The notes: generated from the letters alone by a model not told the origin. A DNA stretch of 56,699 nucleotides from Paulinella micropora (GCA_009731375.1 BJOX01000055.1:337237-393935), one strand, 5' to 3'; positions 45,101 through 55,684 are shown, counted from the first letter of the stretch. Numbers and translations: made by a program.

Positions 45101-46228
45101 GGACCTTTCCCAGAATCGAAGGATGGTTACAAATACCTCCTTACGGCTATTGACAGAGCCACCAACTATGTGTGGATCATCCCTGTCAAAGACGTTACCG
45201 GCAAGACGACGGCCGAGGCGCTGATCGATAGGATCATCTCACAGATCGGAGTACCAAGAAAGATATGTTCTGATCGAGGCTCGGACTTTAATAACGAGGT
45301 CATCGACAAACTATCTAAGTATTACGGGATGAAATGGCAATATGTTACTGCCTATAACCCGCGAGCAAATGGGAAAATCGAGCGGGTACACAGACCCCTC
45401 AAAGCCTCGCTAAAGATGTATTGCACGAAGAAGGAGAATCAAAGAGCATGGGTCGAGGCAGCACCATCATTTGCGTTTGCAATGAACTGTCTACCCTCTA
45501 CGGCGTTAGGAGGCTCGAAGAGCTCAATCTCGCCATATCAGTTAGTATATGGGCGTGAGCCTGATATCCCGACTTCGCTCCTTCACCCAAAAGACACTTG
45601 GGCGGATGCGGATGAGTTGTTTGGGATGAGACTTAGAGTGAAGATGGAGGCGGAACAAATAGTCAGGGCGCATAGAGAGGCGGAGCGCCGAAAGACTGAT
45701 GCTGAAGGGGTGCGACAAGCGCACTTGGATCAGATCAAGTTCCAGGTCGGGGATATTGTACTATTGTACCATCCTCAAGTCCCGAAGGGAGTCAGCTCTA
45801 AGCTGTTCACTCACTGGAAAGGACCTTATCAGATTATGGAACAGACGGGACCTCTGAATTACAAGATCAGGGGTAGAGGGAAGGTGCAAATTGTGAATGT
45901 AAGAAGGCTGATTAAGTATGATCCCTTCTTACTGGAAGATGAATCCGTTGAGGAGGCGTTAAAACGGATGAAGGATGATTTCAAAGAGGTGCCGCCCATC
46001 CACAAGGAGGCTGGCATAGACCAAGACGATGCTTATCGGGCACCGATAGCTGAGAAGGAGGAGAGTGAGGTGGACAGCAAGGAGAAGACTGACCGCATAA
46101 GCGCGGTGGGGACTCAGTCCAAGTCTCCGCGAGAGCATAGCGGAAAGAAGGAGAAGATCACAGAGGCGCAGCTAAGGAGAGCGCGGAATGATCTTATCAA
46201 CGACGAACCGAGGAAGGCGACGAGGTAG
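42143..46228 (+). CDS. Pol polyprotein: RT, RNase H, integrase (copy 2)
   Basis: 1361 residues in one open frame; homology extends upstream to 42068. RT occupies about residues 290-480 with YIDD at 444-447. RNase H starts with D596-T-D-A-S and continues through TDHHNLLWL to VVADSLSRL. Integrase has H914/H921/C951/C954 for zinc binding and the triad D984, D1044, E1080 (35 residues between the last two), then the GPY/F module at 1227-1229. All catalytic residues of RT, RNase H and integrase are present. The frame ends at a TAG (46226-46228), after which the same frame continues into the C-terminal extension, so this stop looks like a mutation. Confidence 0.9.
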   Translation: MARFAEGVGTDVHITNGYCFHAKVGEEKREAFVPRRTGRIPDTPPETIKSFITDFWGDEPTWPRSLSEVKKCLRTLFENNKPYTIILPYNEKAIWAREIKDRLIDHPIPVTSRKQQLVVACRMGTREQSSAYKRKLRDLDKLKLIPQAFTCFDGFYTRKAPLQYARLIDMLVELGKDDEPDTVTYEKTGLDDVSEEDLGLEEDREPLKQHKQMSDEDFQEAARKILEEGVGTEKEKELLKAKLEANKETFDPPHAGGVKPEDFTAVIYKIPGAEPSPAPGRANLSIHEAKIAEELARQLLNEDFIERSTSPIVSQPRIVPKPGGEWRLTVNYARVNKVLEEERNPLPTLEEGRRVLRNAKFYSVIDLKNGFWQIPLEEKFRWLTAFVVGMEIYQWKVLPTGLKQAPGLFQKAMQKMLSSQYDDLSDGGFMRRRGQKAGEYAFCYIDDIIVYSNTMEEHIDHLSDIFRRIGAFGLKCNLKKCQLAKTSVTYLGYEISHNRVSISKEKREEIMNRPIPKNRTELHSFLAMAQYYSQFIPDWGATRAKVEKMIDFGDFEKWDEEALQAFHALKDLIYKDPKDGGLVLTMPDFTKQFVVDTDASKFAIGAVLQQEDEEKKLRPIMFISRKLCAAERNYCTRQREALAVVWALKRLREYLWGGPQFTVRTDHHNLLWLMNHEQTGRLARWQAFLSCFDFTMVHLPGKRNVVADSLSRLEFNSEVSALVSTVEMEDLSTDKVYEVSHIEAMEMASGVRYDRTGLRYSPQGPDHGICCELHTQEDAEWSYEVYENAKANIREEEETQEVYAEPPQERRSDLDDDPERIGVRLEDGTIHIASPTAWRQQQAQDPEFKELIQLYQNPDELRMTKAIKDQMKEMGWRDGLLWYKGLHGRYASQPDKWTLWVPESLRRFIFVAAHNCPLLAHPGRQRTHMFVARRFWWKKMKEEIDQAVDACIPCKINKTPLKANFGLIGEFPLHAGMFEFIHIDHVGPFPESKDGYKYLLTAIDRATNYVWIIPVKDVTGKTTAEALIDRIISQIGVPRKICSDRGSDFNNEVIDKLSKYYGMKWQYVTAYNPRANGKIERVHRPLKASLKMYCTKKENQRAWVEAAPSFAFAMNCLPSTALGGSKSSISPYQLVYGREPDIPTSLLHPKDTWADADELFGMRLRVKMEAEQIVRAHREAERRKTDAEGVRQAHLDQIKFQVGDIVLLYHPQVPKGVSSKLFTHWKGPYQIMEQTGPLNYKIRGRGKVQIVNVRRLIKYDPFLLEDESVEEALKRMKDDFKEVPPIHKEAGIDQDDAYRAPIAEKEESEVDSKEKTDRISAVGTQSKSPREHSGKKEKITEAQLRRARNDLINDEPRKATR

Positions 46229-46810
46229 ATGGGATCAAAGGACGTCCACCAGGAGGAGGAGGGGACGGACACTGACTCAAACGCGGGCAACGTTGAGATT
46301 GTCCATGAGCGATGGAAGGAAGGCGATGCGATAGCAACCATCGCATGGGTGAAAAATGTTTTCTATCTGATGAGACCAGCGGAACAACATGTCGCTGATG
46401 ACACTCTCTCAGACTTATACTTGATGCGGGTCGTGGCGGTCCCACGACAGATGCGTGTCACACGGACACTCAAAATATCATCAGCCGCAAAGATAGTACA
46501 ACCGATACTCCAGTTCTGGAGAAGTATGGACCCGGTTGAGGATCCAAAGGCAAGACATTATCTGCCAGTATATAAAGACGCAAAAAGTCTCGAGACATGG
46601 GATGATACAATTACTCCCAGAGACAAGGATTACACTGCGTGGACCATTCAGACACTGCCAAGAGGAGTGCTTGATGTCCCTTTTGAATTATCGTTGGGCG
46701 GAATCCCTAATAAGATCTGGGACATTCTCGAACAGTCAAAGTTCGATCTGACTTTTGTTGGTGGTCCTCCACCAGGCAAAGAAATCCGCGCCAGACGACG
46801 AAGGCAGTGA
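46229..46810 (+). CDS. C-terminal extension of Pol (copy 2)
   Basis: 193 residues in the same frame as pol after one TAG. It is well conserved with copy 1 (VEIVHERWKEGDAIATI, ILQFWRSMDPVEDPKARHYL, WDDTITPRDKDYTAWTIQ, KFDLTFVGGPPPGKE) and ends in a basic RARRRRQ. It is not a chromodomain by eye and no family is recognised. Conservation between two diverged copies suggests that it is part of the functional protein. Confidence 0.7.
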   Translation: MGSKDVHQEEEGTDTDSNAGNVEIVHERWKEGDAIATIAWVKNVFYLMRPAEQHVADDTLSDLYLMRVVAVPRQMRVTRTLKISSAAKIVQPILQFWRSMDPVEDPKARHYLPVYKDAKSLETWDDTITPRDKDYTAWTIQTLPRGVLDVPFELSLGGIPNKIWDILEQSKFDLTFVGGPPPGKEIRARRRRQ

Positions 46811-47298
46811 CAAAGAAACTATTTTTCTTTATGCGTCTCAAATAAACTGATTGATTGCCCACGGCGTATCATGATTTGATCATGCATCATCAGTTATCAA
46901 TATGAATATTAAAAAGACTCAGTGATATAACTTGGCATTCGATCGCAACATACGAGTGCGAAAGGTCGATCGACGATGATACTACACCGTATACGGGGAT
47001 CGCTAGTGTATTGAGCGATGGTGTTCCCGGGTATGACCCTTTCCAAGTCCTGGGATGATGTTCTCGAAAATGAAATGTTCTCTGAAACTTTCATTAAATT
47101 ATTTTTTACGATAGATTATATACTGTCGTACCTGAGCACGGTCAATCTCTACTTGTGTCGGTATATCGCAGGGTCGGGTACATACACCTCGACTTCGGAT
47201 ATAGCTATTAGGACTGGCCCCCTAATACTATATCATAGGATATCCGCCTTATACAAGGGTATGTCATTAAAAAAGACAATTTACTTACGATCTCCCTG

Positions 47299-47335
<37 letters not shown>

Positions 47336-47674
47336 TAATAATAATGATAATGATAAGAAGAAAAAGGAGATCAAAGGGGGTATCGTACTACAGCACCACG
47401 TTGCTTGTATTTTTTTTATTAATAGTACGTTTGTTCTTGACATACTGCCGGAAAAAAAAATGAGATTGAGGGGAAGGAGTTCAAAAATCTACAAGAATGG
47501 CTGGAGAATCCGCTTTGACGTGACGTATGAGGATATATTTATCGTCTTTTAGCGTCTATCCGTGGGTCGATGCGCTGTGTGGCATGTGACTCCATAGCGC
47601 ATACTATTTGCAGAAAGAAATCAGAAGGTGTATGACGAAAATGCTATTTCCGTCATAAAATCGGGAGGGGGTAC
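46811..47674 (+). other. 3' noncoding region of copy 2
   Basis: About 860 bp between pol and the 3' LTR, with an internal (AAT)n tract at 47302-47352. It shares blocks with copy 1 (27339-28141). A purine-rich GGGAGGGGGTAC directly before the LTR is the candidate polypurine tract. Confidence 0.6.
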
Positions 47675-47923
47675 TGTAGGCATCCCCGGATAGCCGGTAA
47701 AAAGTACCTTTTCCTGGTGACAGGTCACTGGCCAGTGCACCAGCTTGTTTTTCAGTATTATTTGTCCGGATTGGACCTACCTGATGCAATTTTATTCCTG
47801 GTCTGTTGCCGTTCTCCTTTTTGGCTTCACTGAGCTAATATAACGAGACATCATTCTCATCTTTTGAGGACTGTGTTTGGTTGTATTACCGACTTTTTAC
47901 GAGCTATCGTTGGGGGCATTACA
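47675..47923 (+). repeat. 3' LTR of copy 2
   Basis: 249 bp, TGTAGGCATC to GGCATTACA, followed by CAACC. The CAAC matches the four bases before the 5' LTR and is taken as the target-site duplication. Confidence 0.85.
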
Positions 47924-48545
47924 CAACCAAGTCTGCCAAACAAGTAGAAATCAACGTAAATAAACGAACTTCAAGTGACCTCTCAGCTATTTACTGGTAT
48001 TTCACCTCTTAGGAGTTAGGGCTGTTTGCAGCAATAGAGTCTTTTAATAAGAGTTCGTTGTGAACAGATTTACCCTCAAGTTGGGGATGTATCCACTCAA
48101 CTCACAATCATAGTAGGTAAATATGTGCTACTTTATTATTTGAATAACTTGTCACTTGATATACCCCTGTGCCACCGTCAGTCCGACCAGAGGACGGTCA
48201 CACAATAAGAGGCAGTTAATATTAATAACCCTCTTAATCGTGTAACGATAATATTATATACTAGAAGCCTAGTGACCGTTACACTTTTTAGACCGGAATA
48301 TATAATCCGGCGATAGGCCGGACCACGGAAATTGGCTGGTGTTTGCCTTGGTTGCAGTGTTTTTGGCTCCGCTAGCCTCCGTCTCCCACATTTTCCACTA
48401 TCGGAAGTTTGACCCTTATTTAGTATATAAGAACAGAGAATTGAGTTACTAGCGGAGTGGATTTAATTGGTTGTAATAAAGAAGACGAATCATTAAATAT
48501 ATTCTTTTAGACCAGAACCGGCAAAAGTGGAGTTCCATACCTGTT
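47924..48545. other. Unique region with LTR-like promoter features
   Basis: About 620 bp without an ORF. It contains GTATATAAGAAC (TATA-like, 48422) and AATAAAG (48476) some 50 bp further on, plus GTGTAACG...CGTTACAC inverted words at about 48240-48284. This would fit the U3-R part of another solo LTR, but no duplicate copy is present to prove it. Confidence 0.3.
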
Positions 48546-48558
48546 TTTCGTTTACGCC

Positions 48559-48978
<420 letters not shown>

Positions 48979-49093
48979 GCTCAGGGAGATTTGTTGGATT
49001 TTTTTCTATGTTTTCTTTCACCCATGGAAGTGAGAAGAGAAGATGAAGTGACAGAAAAAATTCTTAGATATGAGAAGAGAAGATGAAGTGGCA

Positions 49094-49288
<195 letters not shown>

Positions 49289-49403
49289 GTTGTTGGATTT
49301 TGAAAACCAAACAATTTAGAAAAGCACACATCTTGAAAACCAAACATTCAAAATATTCATCAATGAAAGCCTTCCACCAAACACTCTCGTGCTTTTGAAA
49401 CAG

Positions 49404-49607
49404 GCAATCAAGCTGAAGAAAGAACTCGTTGAGGCCACTGGCGAGACCATCTACGTCTGGACAAGAGACGGTGAGGTCCTCTTCAAGCAGCAGACAAAGG
49501 AGCACAGGCTAGTGATTAAGACAGAAGAAGATATAAACATAATCAAAGACTCATACATGCTCAACAAACCAAACCAACAGCACAACAACACCTCCATGAG
49601 CACCTAA
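49404..49607 (+). pseudogene. Possible ORF1 C-terminal part of a non-LTR element
   Basis: A frame encoding AIKLKKELVEATGETIYVWT, RDGEVLFKQQ and HRLVIKTEEDINIIKDSYML, ending TAA at 49605-49607. The pattern of a basic helix, a strand with DGxV and a final T-x-EDI resembles the end of nucleic-acid-binding ORF1 proteins of non-LTR elements. It precedes an endonuclease/RT region. It starts after TTTTGAAACAG, which also looks like a splice acceptor, so a host exon is an alternative. The start is unknown; an in-frame ATG lies upstream at 49362 or 49389. Confidence 0.4.
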
Positions 49608-49740
49608 ATGACCCCCCAACAAAAACCCCCAGCATCTCGCTCACCCAAATCTCCTCCCACAATCCTTCACACCATACCTATCGCTCACCTCTAAAAATAA
49701 CAAAAATAAAACATATAATAAAAGCATTAAAAAAACAATA

Positions 49741-49922
49741 ATAATAAGAATAGTGTATCTCCTGCCAATTGCTGAGCCAAAAGGCCATGTGCATCCAGTC
49801 CTCCATTCCATAAGGAAAGTCTCCACACCAATCGGTGGAATAAAGGAAGTGACGGCATAGAACATTACTCTAGGAGCTTTATACCAATCAGCCCATGGAA
49901 AGGACCGATGGCCTATGTACTC
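49741..49922. other. Insertion between two AAT tracts
   Basis: About 170 bp between ORF1-like and ORF2 sequence, bounded on both sides by AAT repeats. On the minus strand it contains TGGCTCAGCAATTGG, an A-box-like word, but no B box. A truncated SINE is possible; nothing more can be supported. Confidence 0.25.
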
Positions 49923-50249
49923 CCTAATAATAATAATAATAGTAACAATAACAATAAAAACAACAACAACACACACAACAATACACTCACAATATATCAC
50001 ACCAACATCCACTCCCTCAAAGCACATCATCAAGACCTAATCACACACCTACAACTCCTACCCTTCCAACCAGATATCATCATACTCACAGATAACTACA
50101 TAACCCAACCAACTAGTAACAACGCATTCCCTATCCCTACATACACAGCTAAACATCACATCGACATCTCAATATACTATAAAAGCAACATGCACATTAC
50201 AATAGACGATATAAACAAACTATATCGGAGTCATGCAAAACCCCACTAA
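49908..50249 (+). pseudogene. APE endonuclease N-terminal fragment
   Basis: Begins with an Asn-rich stretch from AAT/AAC repeats, then the first endonuclease strand (LTIYHTNIHSLKAHH) with Asn in the expected place and the LTDNY motif. The Glu usual in this LTE motif is Asp here. The frame ends at 50249, before the rest of the domain. Confidence 0.7.
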
Positions 50250-50305
50250 CGCTAAGAATATATAATAATAAACTTAAAAACAAACCAATACACACAATAA
50301 TAGGT

Positions 50306-51097
50306 ATGTATAGACGCCCACTCATAGACAAACAATTCATGCATGAACTACAAAATAACATAAACAGCATACTACACAAAACGCCTACAAGCACAATAAC
50401 AGTAGTAGGTGACCTCAACTACAACCTATTAGACAACATACATAAGCCACACACAGACTTTCAAAACCTAATGGTACACAACAACCTCTACACAACAATA
50501 ACAAAAGCAACAAGACACTACATGGTCCACACAACATCCCATACACTCATAGACATGATAATCACCAATATCAATACCAACATAGAATCAAACATCATAA
50601 GCCCATGCACATCAGACCACCACCCCATGTACGCAATAATACACACCCACACAAGAAAGCGAGACACATACAACACACCCAGACTCACCAAAAACATATA
50701 CGAAAAAAATAAAGACACAATCCTAGCAAACCTCAAAACACAGCTAGAATACATCACACGGGACACCACAGAAAGCAGCGACACAAACCAAAAATTTAGA
50801 GACATACAAACAACAATAACAAAAGTAATAGAACACTTCGAACGAAAACCCAAACAATCCAATAGAAGAAAAAGCTGGTGCAGCCCCATAATAAAGAGGC
50901 AAATAAGAAAAAAGCACCTACTATATAAAAAATGGAGAGATGCCCCGACAACAGAAAACAAACAGGCATACAGAACACAGAGGTACAAAGTCGACAAAAT
51001 AATACACAAAGCCAAAAAAAACGAAGTAATGAAGACGCTAGAAGAAAATAAAAACAACCCAAAGAAACAACACAGAAAACGGAGAGTTAGTACCTAA
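50306..51097 (+). pseudogene. APE endonuclease C-terminal fragment and linker
   Basis: Holds VVGDLNYNLL (GDFN motif), SHTLIDMIITN and SDHHPMYA, the catalytic end of the APE domain. A basic linker (RRKSWCSPIIKRQIRKKHLLY) that precedes the RT follows. It is out of frame with both neighbours. Confidence 0.75.
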
Positions 51098-51396
51098 CAA
51101 CAAACCACCGAGAGCGTCGCCAACCACGATACAGTACAACAACAAAACATACACAGACCCCATAGAAATAGCAAACGCACTCAACGATCATTACATAACA
51201 ATAGGCAAAAAAACAAGCAACAGCATACCAACAACCGAACATAAACAACAACAAGAAGAGAGAGCGGAAGAAAACAAACAAACACATCTTCAAACTACAT
51301 AACACAACAGAAGACATTGTAAACAAAACACTAAAAAAAATAAACAGAGATAAAGCAGAGGACATATACAAAATAAAACCAACACATATAAAAGAC
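51098..51396 (+). pseudogene. Frame-broken linker between endonuclease and RT
   Basis: About 300 bp without one open frame. Scattered words (NDHYITIGKKTS near 51185 and the residues before MHAFLTPVL) suggest that it is the mutated pre-RT segment. Confidence 0.4.
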
Positions 51397-52458
51397 ATGC
51401 ACGCCTTCCTCACACCTGTACTCACCAACCTCTTCAACAAAGCCATCAATGAAAATAAATACCCAGACGCACTCAAAACAACAAAAGTAATAGAACTATA
51501 CAAAGCCAGCGACACAAGCATGCCAGCCAACTACAGACCGATATCATTACTACCCATAATAGCTAAAGTATTTGACACAATAATACATAAACAAATAATG
51601 GACCACCTAACAAAACACAACATAATATCACATACACAATACGCATTTCGACCTAACTCAAGCACAACCATGACAGTCCAAACCATAATAAACCAAATAC
51701 AAAAATATAAAGACAAAGAAGAGCTAGTACTAGCTCTCTATGTAGACCTCTCGAAAGCATACGACACAGTAGAACATTCAAAGCTACTGGACAAACTTCG
51801 ACGAAATTTTAATTTCAACGAAGGTACAGTCCAGTTCTTTGCATCCTACTTCTCGAATCGCATTCAAGAGGTCCACACACAATATGCCAAGTCCCACAAA
51901 CGCACCATCACACATGGCATCCCGCAAGGCAGCACACTCTCCACCACCTTCTTCCTACTCTACATAAATGACATAATCAATATTATACAAGGAACAGTAT
52001 ACACATATGCAGACGACACCACACTCATAATAACAGCTAAGAATCCTAAAAACCTACAAGAAAAGACACAAACAGAAATAACAAAATTAATCAACTACTT
52101 CCACTCTAATAACCTAGTACCCAACCCAACAAAAACAACATACACAATTTTCCACAAAACAAAACAAAATATCACAATAACAATAAACAACCACACCCTC
52201 GAGCAATGCCAACACGCAAAACTCCTGGGCATAACACTACAACATAACCTTAAATATGACCAACATATTAACAACATAATCCGTAAACTCCAAACCACAA
52301 TCAACTCATTACTATATGCTAAAAAATATCTAAACATAAAAATAATGAAACTACTATATTATACACACATATACCCACACCTTATACAAAACATTTCCAT
52401 ATGGGGGACGCATGACAACAAAAAGAAATATATACAACCACTCATACAAATACATTAA
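51397..52458 (+). pseudogene. Non-LTR reverse transcriptase domain
   Basis: 353 residues containing the RT motifs in order: PANYRPISLL, QYAFRPN, LYVDLSKAYDTV, HGIPQGSTLS and the catalytic YADD (TYADDTTLI), then NPTKTTYTIF and the thumb (AKLLGITLQHNLKYDQHI). The catalytic residues are intact within this frame. It ends at 52458, and the following part is in another frame. Confidence 0.85.
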
Positions 52459-52475
52459 AAAAATAATCAGAATAA

Positions 52476-52832
52476 TTGCAAAAACACACTACCGCGCACA
52501 ATACCAAACCAATCCTAAATCAACTCAAACTGCTCGACATCACCCACCTATATACCCTCCGTGTATGCATAGAAAATCACCCATTCATTTACCCCAAACA
52601 CATCAACAGACCACTCCACAATAACACCTTTAGACCAATCAATACCATACACCCATACAAAACCCGATACTCAACAAAAGGCAGCCTCTTTGTTAACCAC
52701 AAAAACCCATACCTCACCAAGATCTTTGCAGATCAATGGAAGTCAATCCCAAAACATATAACAGATGAAACAAAAATCAAACCATTCAAAAAAGCACTAA
52801 CTGCATATCTACTAAAACACCAACAAACATAA
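52476..52832 (+). pseudogene. ORF2 C-terminal domain fragment
   Basis: 118 residues: LKLLDITHLYTLRVCIENH, PYKTRYSTKGSLFV and FADQWKSIPKHITDETKIK, then a terminal basic helix. The pattern of iHxYxTR, then WNxLPxxI, then FKxxLxxYLL, is typical of the end of ORF2 in this group. Confidence 0.7.
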
Positions 52833-53253
52833 TACATATAACATACGCACACGCGCGAAAAAAAAGAAAAAAGTGAGGGGGGGGGGGGAGAGGAGAAGAA
52901 CACTAGACTTGCTCCTTTGTCTGCTACCTGAAGAAGAACTCTCCGAATCAATCGACGTATATGGTCAACCACGCCCACTCCCAANNNNNNNNNNNNNNNN
53001 NNNNNNNNNNNNNNNNNNNNNNNNNNNNNNNNNNNNNNNNNNNNNNNNNNNNNNNNNNNNNNNNNNNNNNNNNNNNNNNNNNNNNNNNNNNNNNNNNNNN
53101 NNNNNNNNNNNNNNNNNNNNNNNNNNNNNNNNNNNNNNNNNNNNNNNNNNNNNNNNNNNNNNNNNNNNNNNNNNNNNNNNNNNNNNNNNNNNNNNNNNNN
53201 NNNNNNNNNNNNNNNNNNNNNNNNNNNNNNNNNNNNNNNNNNNNNNNNNNNNN
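52833..53253. other. 3' end region of the non-LTR element and 269-N gap
   Basis: Holds a poly-G run, then CTTGCTCCTTTGTCTGCTAC and CTGAAGAAGAACTCTCCGAA, a type of sequence common near 3' ends of non-LTR elements. The gap (52985-53253) follows. The word ACTTGCTCCTTTGTCTGCTA occurs on both sides of the gap. Confidence 0.5.
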
Positions 53254-53420
53254 ACTTGCTCCTTTGTCTGCTAACCTAAGAATGGATCATGAGCGCGAAA
53301 CTTGCGCAAAACTTCACAGAAACGGCTGTATACAATTGTATACGGTTTTATCGGTAGTTTTGTGATGCAGTTTTGGTTCCTTACAAAATGCAATGCAAAA
53401 CCTGCAGATAAGAGTTTAGG

Positions 53421-53669
53421 ATGAGTTCGTGGGACTATGTAGCTTTAGAACCCGAACCACGCAGCTTCGCCCTCGCACCCAAATCAGTTCTAGGTAAAAC
53501 TGCAAGAAAAAAGTTTTTGGAAATAGCATGGTCGGTGTTTCTTGCATACCATGCAGGTACAATCGCGCTTGTGCTACTAGCTGGCACATGTGTACTGAAG
53601 AACACCTTCTCCCGTTCCGGACCGGATTTTGAGGGTCCTATCATGCACTTGTTGCAGCCCTGCCTATAG
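53421..53669 (+). CDS. Possible exon or small ORF with one membrane segment
   Basis: 82 residues starting MSSWDYVALEPEPRSFAL. A hydrophobic stretch (IAWSVFLAYHAGTIALVLLA) could be one transmembrane helix, followed by GTCVLKNTFSRSGPDF. Codon composition is ordinary and unlike the surrounding repeats. No family is recognised. It may be a first exon of a larger gene cut by the following repeats and gaps. Confidence 0.35.
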   Translation: MSSWDYVALEPEPRSFALAPKSVLGKTARKKFLEIAWSVFLAYHAGTIALVLLAGTCVLKNTFSRSGPDFEGPIMHLLQPCL

Positions 53670-53673
53670 TAGT

Positions 53674-53696
53674 ACTAGTAGTAAAAGTAGTGGTAA

Positions 53697-53759
<63 letters not shown>
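53674..53759. repeat. (AGT)n microsatellite ending at a gap
   Basis: AGT repeats to the 10-N gap at 53760-53769. Confidence 0.9.
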
Positions 53760-53769
53760 NNNNNNNNNN

Positions 53770-54187
53770 CTACTAACTCAACAAGCAACTGATGGCCCAC
53801 CTTACCAGGTACGACATCCTCTCCCGAACTCAATACGCCTTCCGACCACACTCGAACACAACAATCACTACACAAACCATCTTAAATCACATCCAAAACC
53901 TCAAAGGCCCAGGAAGGTATGTACTTGCTCTATTTATTGACCTATCGAAAGCCTATGACACTATAGATCATGAAACACTGATCCATAAACTACGAAATAA
54001 TATAAATTTTAGCGATAACACCACTACCTTTTTTAAATCATACCTCACAAAACGATACCAAACAGTATTTACCCAATATGCTCGTTCTTATCCACGCAAG
54101 ATCACACATGGGATCCCGCAAGGTAGCACACTCTCAACAACGCTCTTCATTCTATACATCAATGATATTATACTTTCACTAACACAC
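53770..54187 (+). pseudogene. Second non-LTR RT fragment
   Basis: Encodes YDILSRTQYAFRPHSNTTIT, LALFIDLSKAYDTIDHETLI and HGIPQGSTLSTTLFILYIND, directly comparable to the RT at 51397-52458 (same motif spacing, clearly diverged). It is cut on both sides by gaps, and the YADD motif is not visible. It is a remnant of the same family, with the frame open over about 130 residues. Confidence 0.8.
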
Positions 54188-54477
54188 NNNNNNNNNNNNN
54201 NNNNNNNNNNNNNNNNNNNNNNNNNNNNNNNNNNNNNNNNNNNNNNNNNNNNNNNNNNNNNNNNNNNNNNNNNNNNNNNNNNNNNNNNNNNNNNNNNNNN
54301 NNNNNNNNNNNNNNNNNNNNNNNNNNNNNNNNNNNNNNNNNNNNNNNNNNNNNNNNNNNNNNNNNNNNNNNNNNNNNNNNNNNNNNNNNNNNNNNNNNNN
54401 NNNNNNNNNNNNNNNNNNNNNNNNNNNNNNNNNNNNNNNNNNNNNNNNNNNNNNNNNNNNNNNNNNNNNNNNNNNNN
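54188..54477. other. 290-N assembly gap
   Basis: The gap lies between the RT fragment and a (TAG)n tract. Confidence 0.95.
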
Positions 54478-54495
54478 GTAGTAGTAGTAGTAGTG

Positions 54496-54552
<57 letters not shown>

Positions 54553-54660
54553 CTAGTCCTAGTACTAGTAGTGGTAGTACTAGTAGCAGTAGTAGTAGCA
54601 TTAGTAGTAGTAGTAGTAGTAGTGGTAGTAGTAGCATTAGTAGTAGTAGTAGTAGTAGTG

Positions 54661-54756
<96 letters not shown>

Positions 54757-54784
54757 ACAGTAGTAGTGGCAGTAATAGTAGTAC
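54478..54784. repeat. (TAG)n microsatellite
   Basis: TAG/AGT triplets with CTAG, GTGG and GCAT variants. Confidence 0.9.
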
Positions 54785-54795
54785 ACTGCACAGGG

Positions 54796-55652
54796 TGACC
54801 TGCTCGTTCTCAGTTAGATGCTTTGGCTATTTTGCTTGGTGTCTCTTTACGTACATACATACATACATACATGCATACATACATACATACATACATACAT
54901 ACATACATACATACATAGATACATACATGTGTACAAACATACAAACATACATACATACATGCCTACATACATATATGCATACATACATACATACATACAT
55001 ACATACATACATACATACATACACTATAGATGGTTATCTGCTCATTCTCGGTTAGATGCTTTGCCTATTTTGTTTGCTGTCTCTTTACGTACATAGATAT
55101 ATGCATGAATGCATGCATACATACATACATACATACATACATACATACATACATACATACATAGATACATACATACATACATTATACAGGGTCGCCAGAA
55201 CGTTCCCCGCTAGATGCTTTGACTATGGTGTTTGCTGTATTTAAATTGACACGAGAACAGGTAGAGAGAGAGATAGAGAGAGATAGAGAGAACGAGGAAG
55301 AGAGAGAGAGGAAGAGAAAGAGAGAGAGAGAGAGACAGAGAGAAAGAGAAAGAGAGAGAGAGAGAGAGAGATCGAGAGATCGAGAGAAAGAGGAAGAGAA
55401 AGAGAAAGAGAGAGAGAGAGAGACACACACACACACACAGAGGTAGAGAGAGAAAGAGGAAGAGTTAGAAAGAAAAGAAAAGAAAAAAAAAAAAAAGAGA
55501 GAGAGAGATAGAGAAAGAAAGAGAGAGAGAGAGAGAGAATAAGGGAAAGAAAGAGAAAGGGAGGAATAGATAGAAAAGAATGGTCATGATTCAGAATTAT
55601 AGTAAGAATATAGGGTGGAGTATGTAACACCGGGACACTCTGAGTACTTTGA

Positions 55653-55684
<32 letters not shown>

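Larger units (their letters stand above)
37302..47923 (+). mobile_element. Ty3/gypsy-type LTR retrotransposon, copy 2
   Basis: A 10.6-kb element on the plus strand, without assembly gaps. LTRs begin TGTAGGCATC and end GGCATTACA and are flanked by a 4-bp direct repeat CAAC. Order: leader, small acidic ORF, Gag-like ORF with zinc finger and RGG tail, protease-like region, RT, RNase H, integrase, C-terminal extension. It is clearly related to copy 1, but LTRs and coding sequence differ enough to be a separate subfamily. A frameshift near 38940, another near 41671, and stops at 42065 and 46226 disable it. Confidence 0.9.
49908..52832 (+). mobile_element. Decayed non-LTR retrotransposon ORF2 (endonuclease plus RT)
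   Basis: Four successive frames carry parts of one ORF2. Endonuclease (APE type): HTNIHSLKAHHQDLI and DIIILTDNYI (49908-50249), then GDLNYNLL, LIDMIITN and SDHHP (50306-51097). RT: PANYRPISLLPIIAKVFD, QYAFRPNSSTTMTVQ, VDLSKAYDTVEH, HGIPQGSTLSTTFFLLYIND and TYADDTTLI (51397-52458). C-terminal part: 52476-52832. The type resembles the Jockey/CR1 group. Frames change at least three times, so it is a dead copy. The plus strand is strikingly A/C-rich and T-poor compared with its neighbours. Confidence 0.85.
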
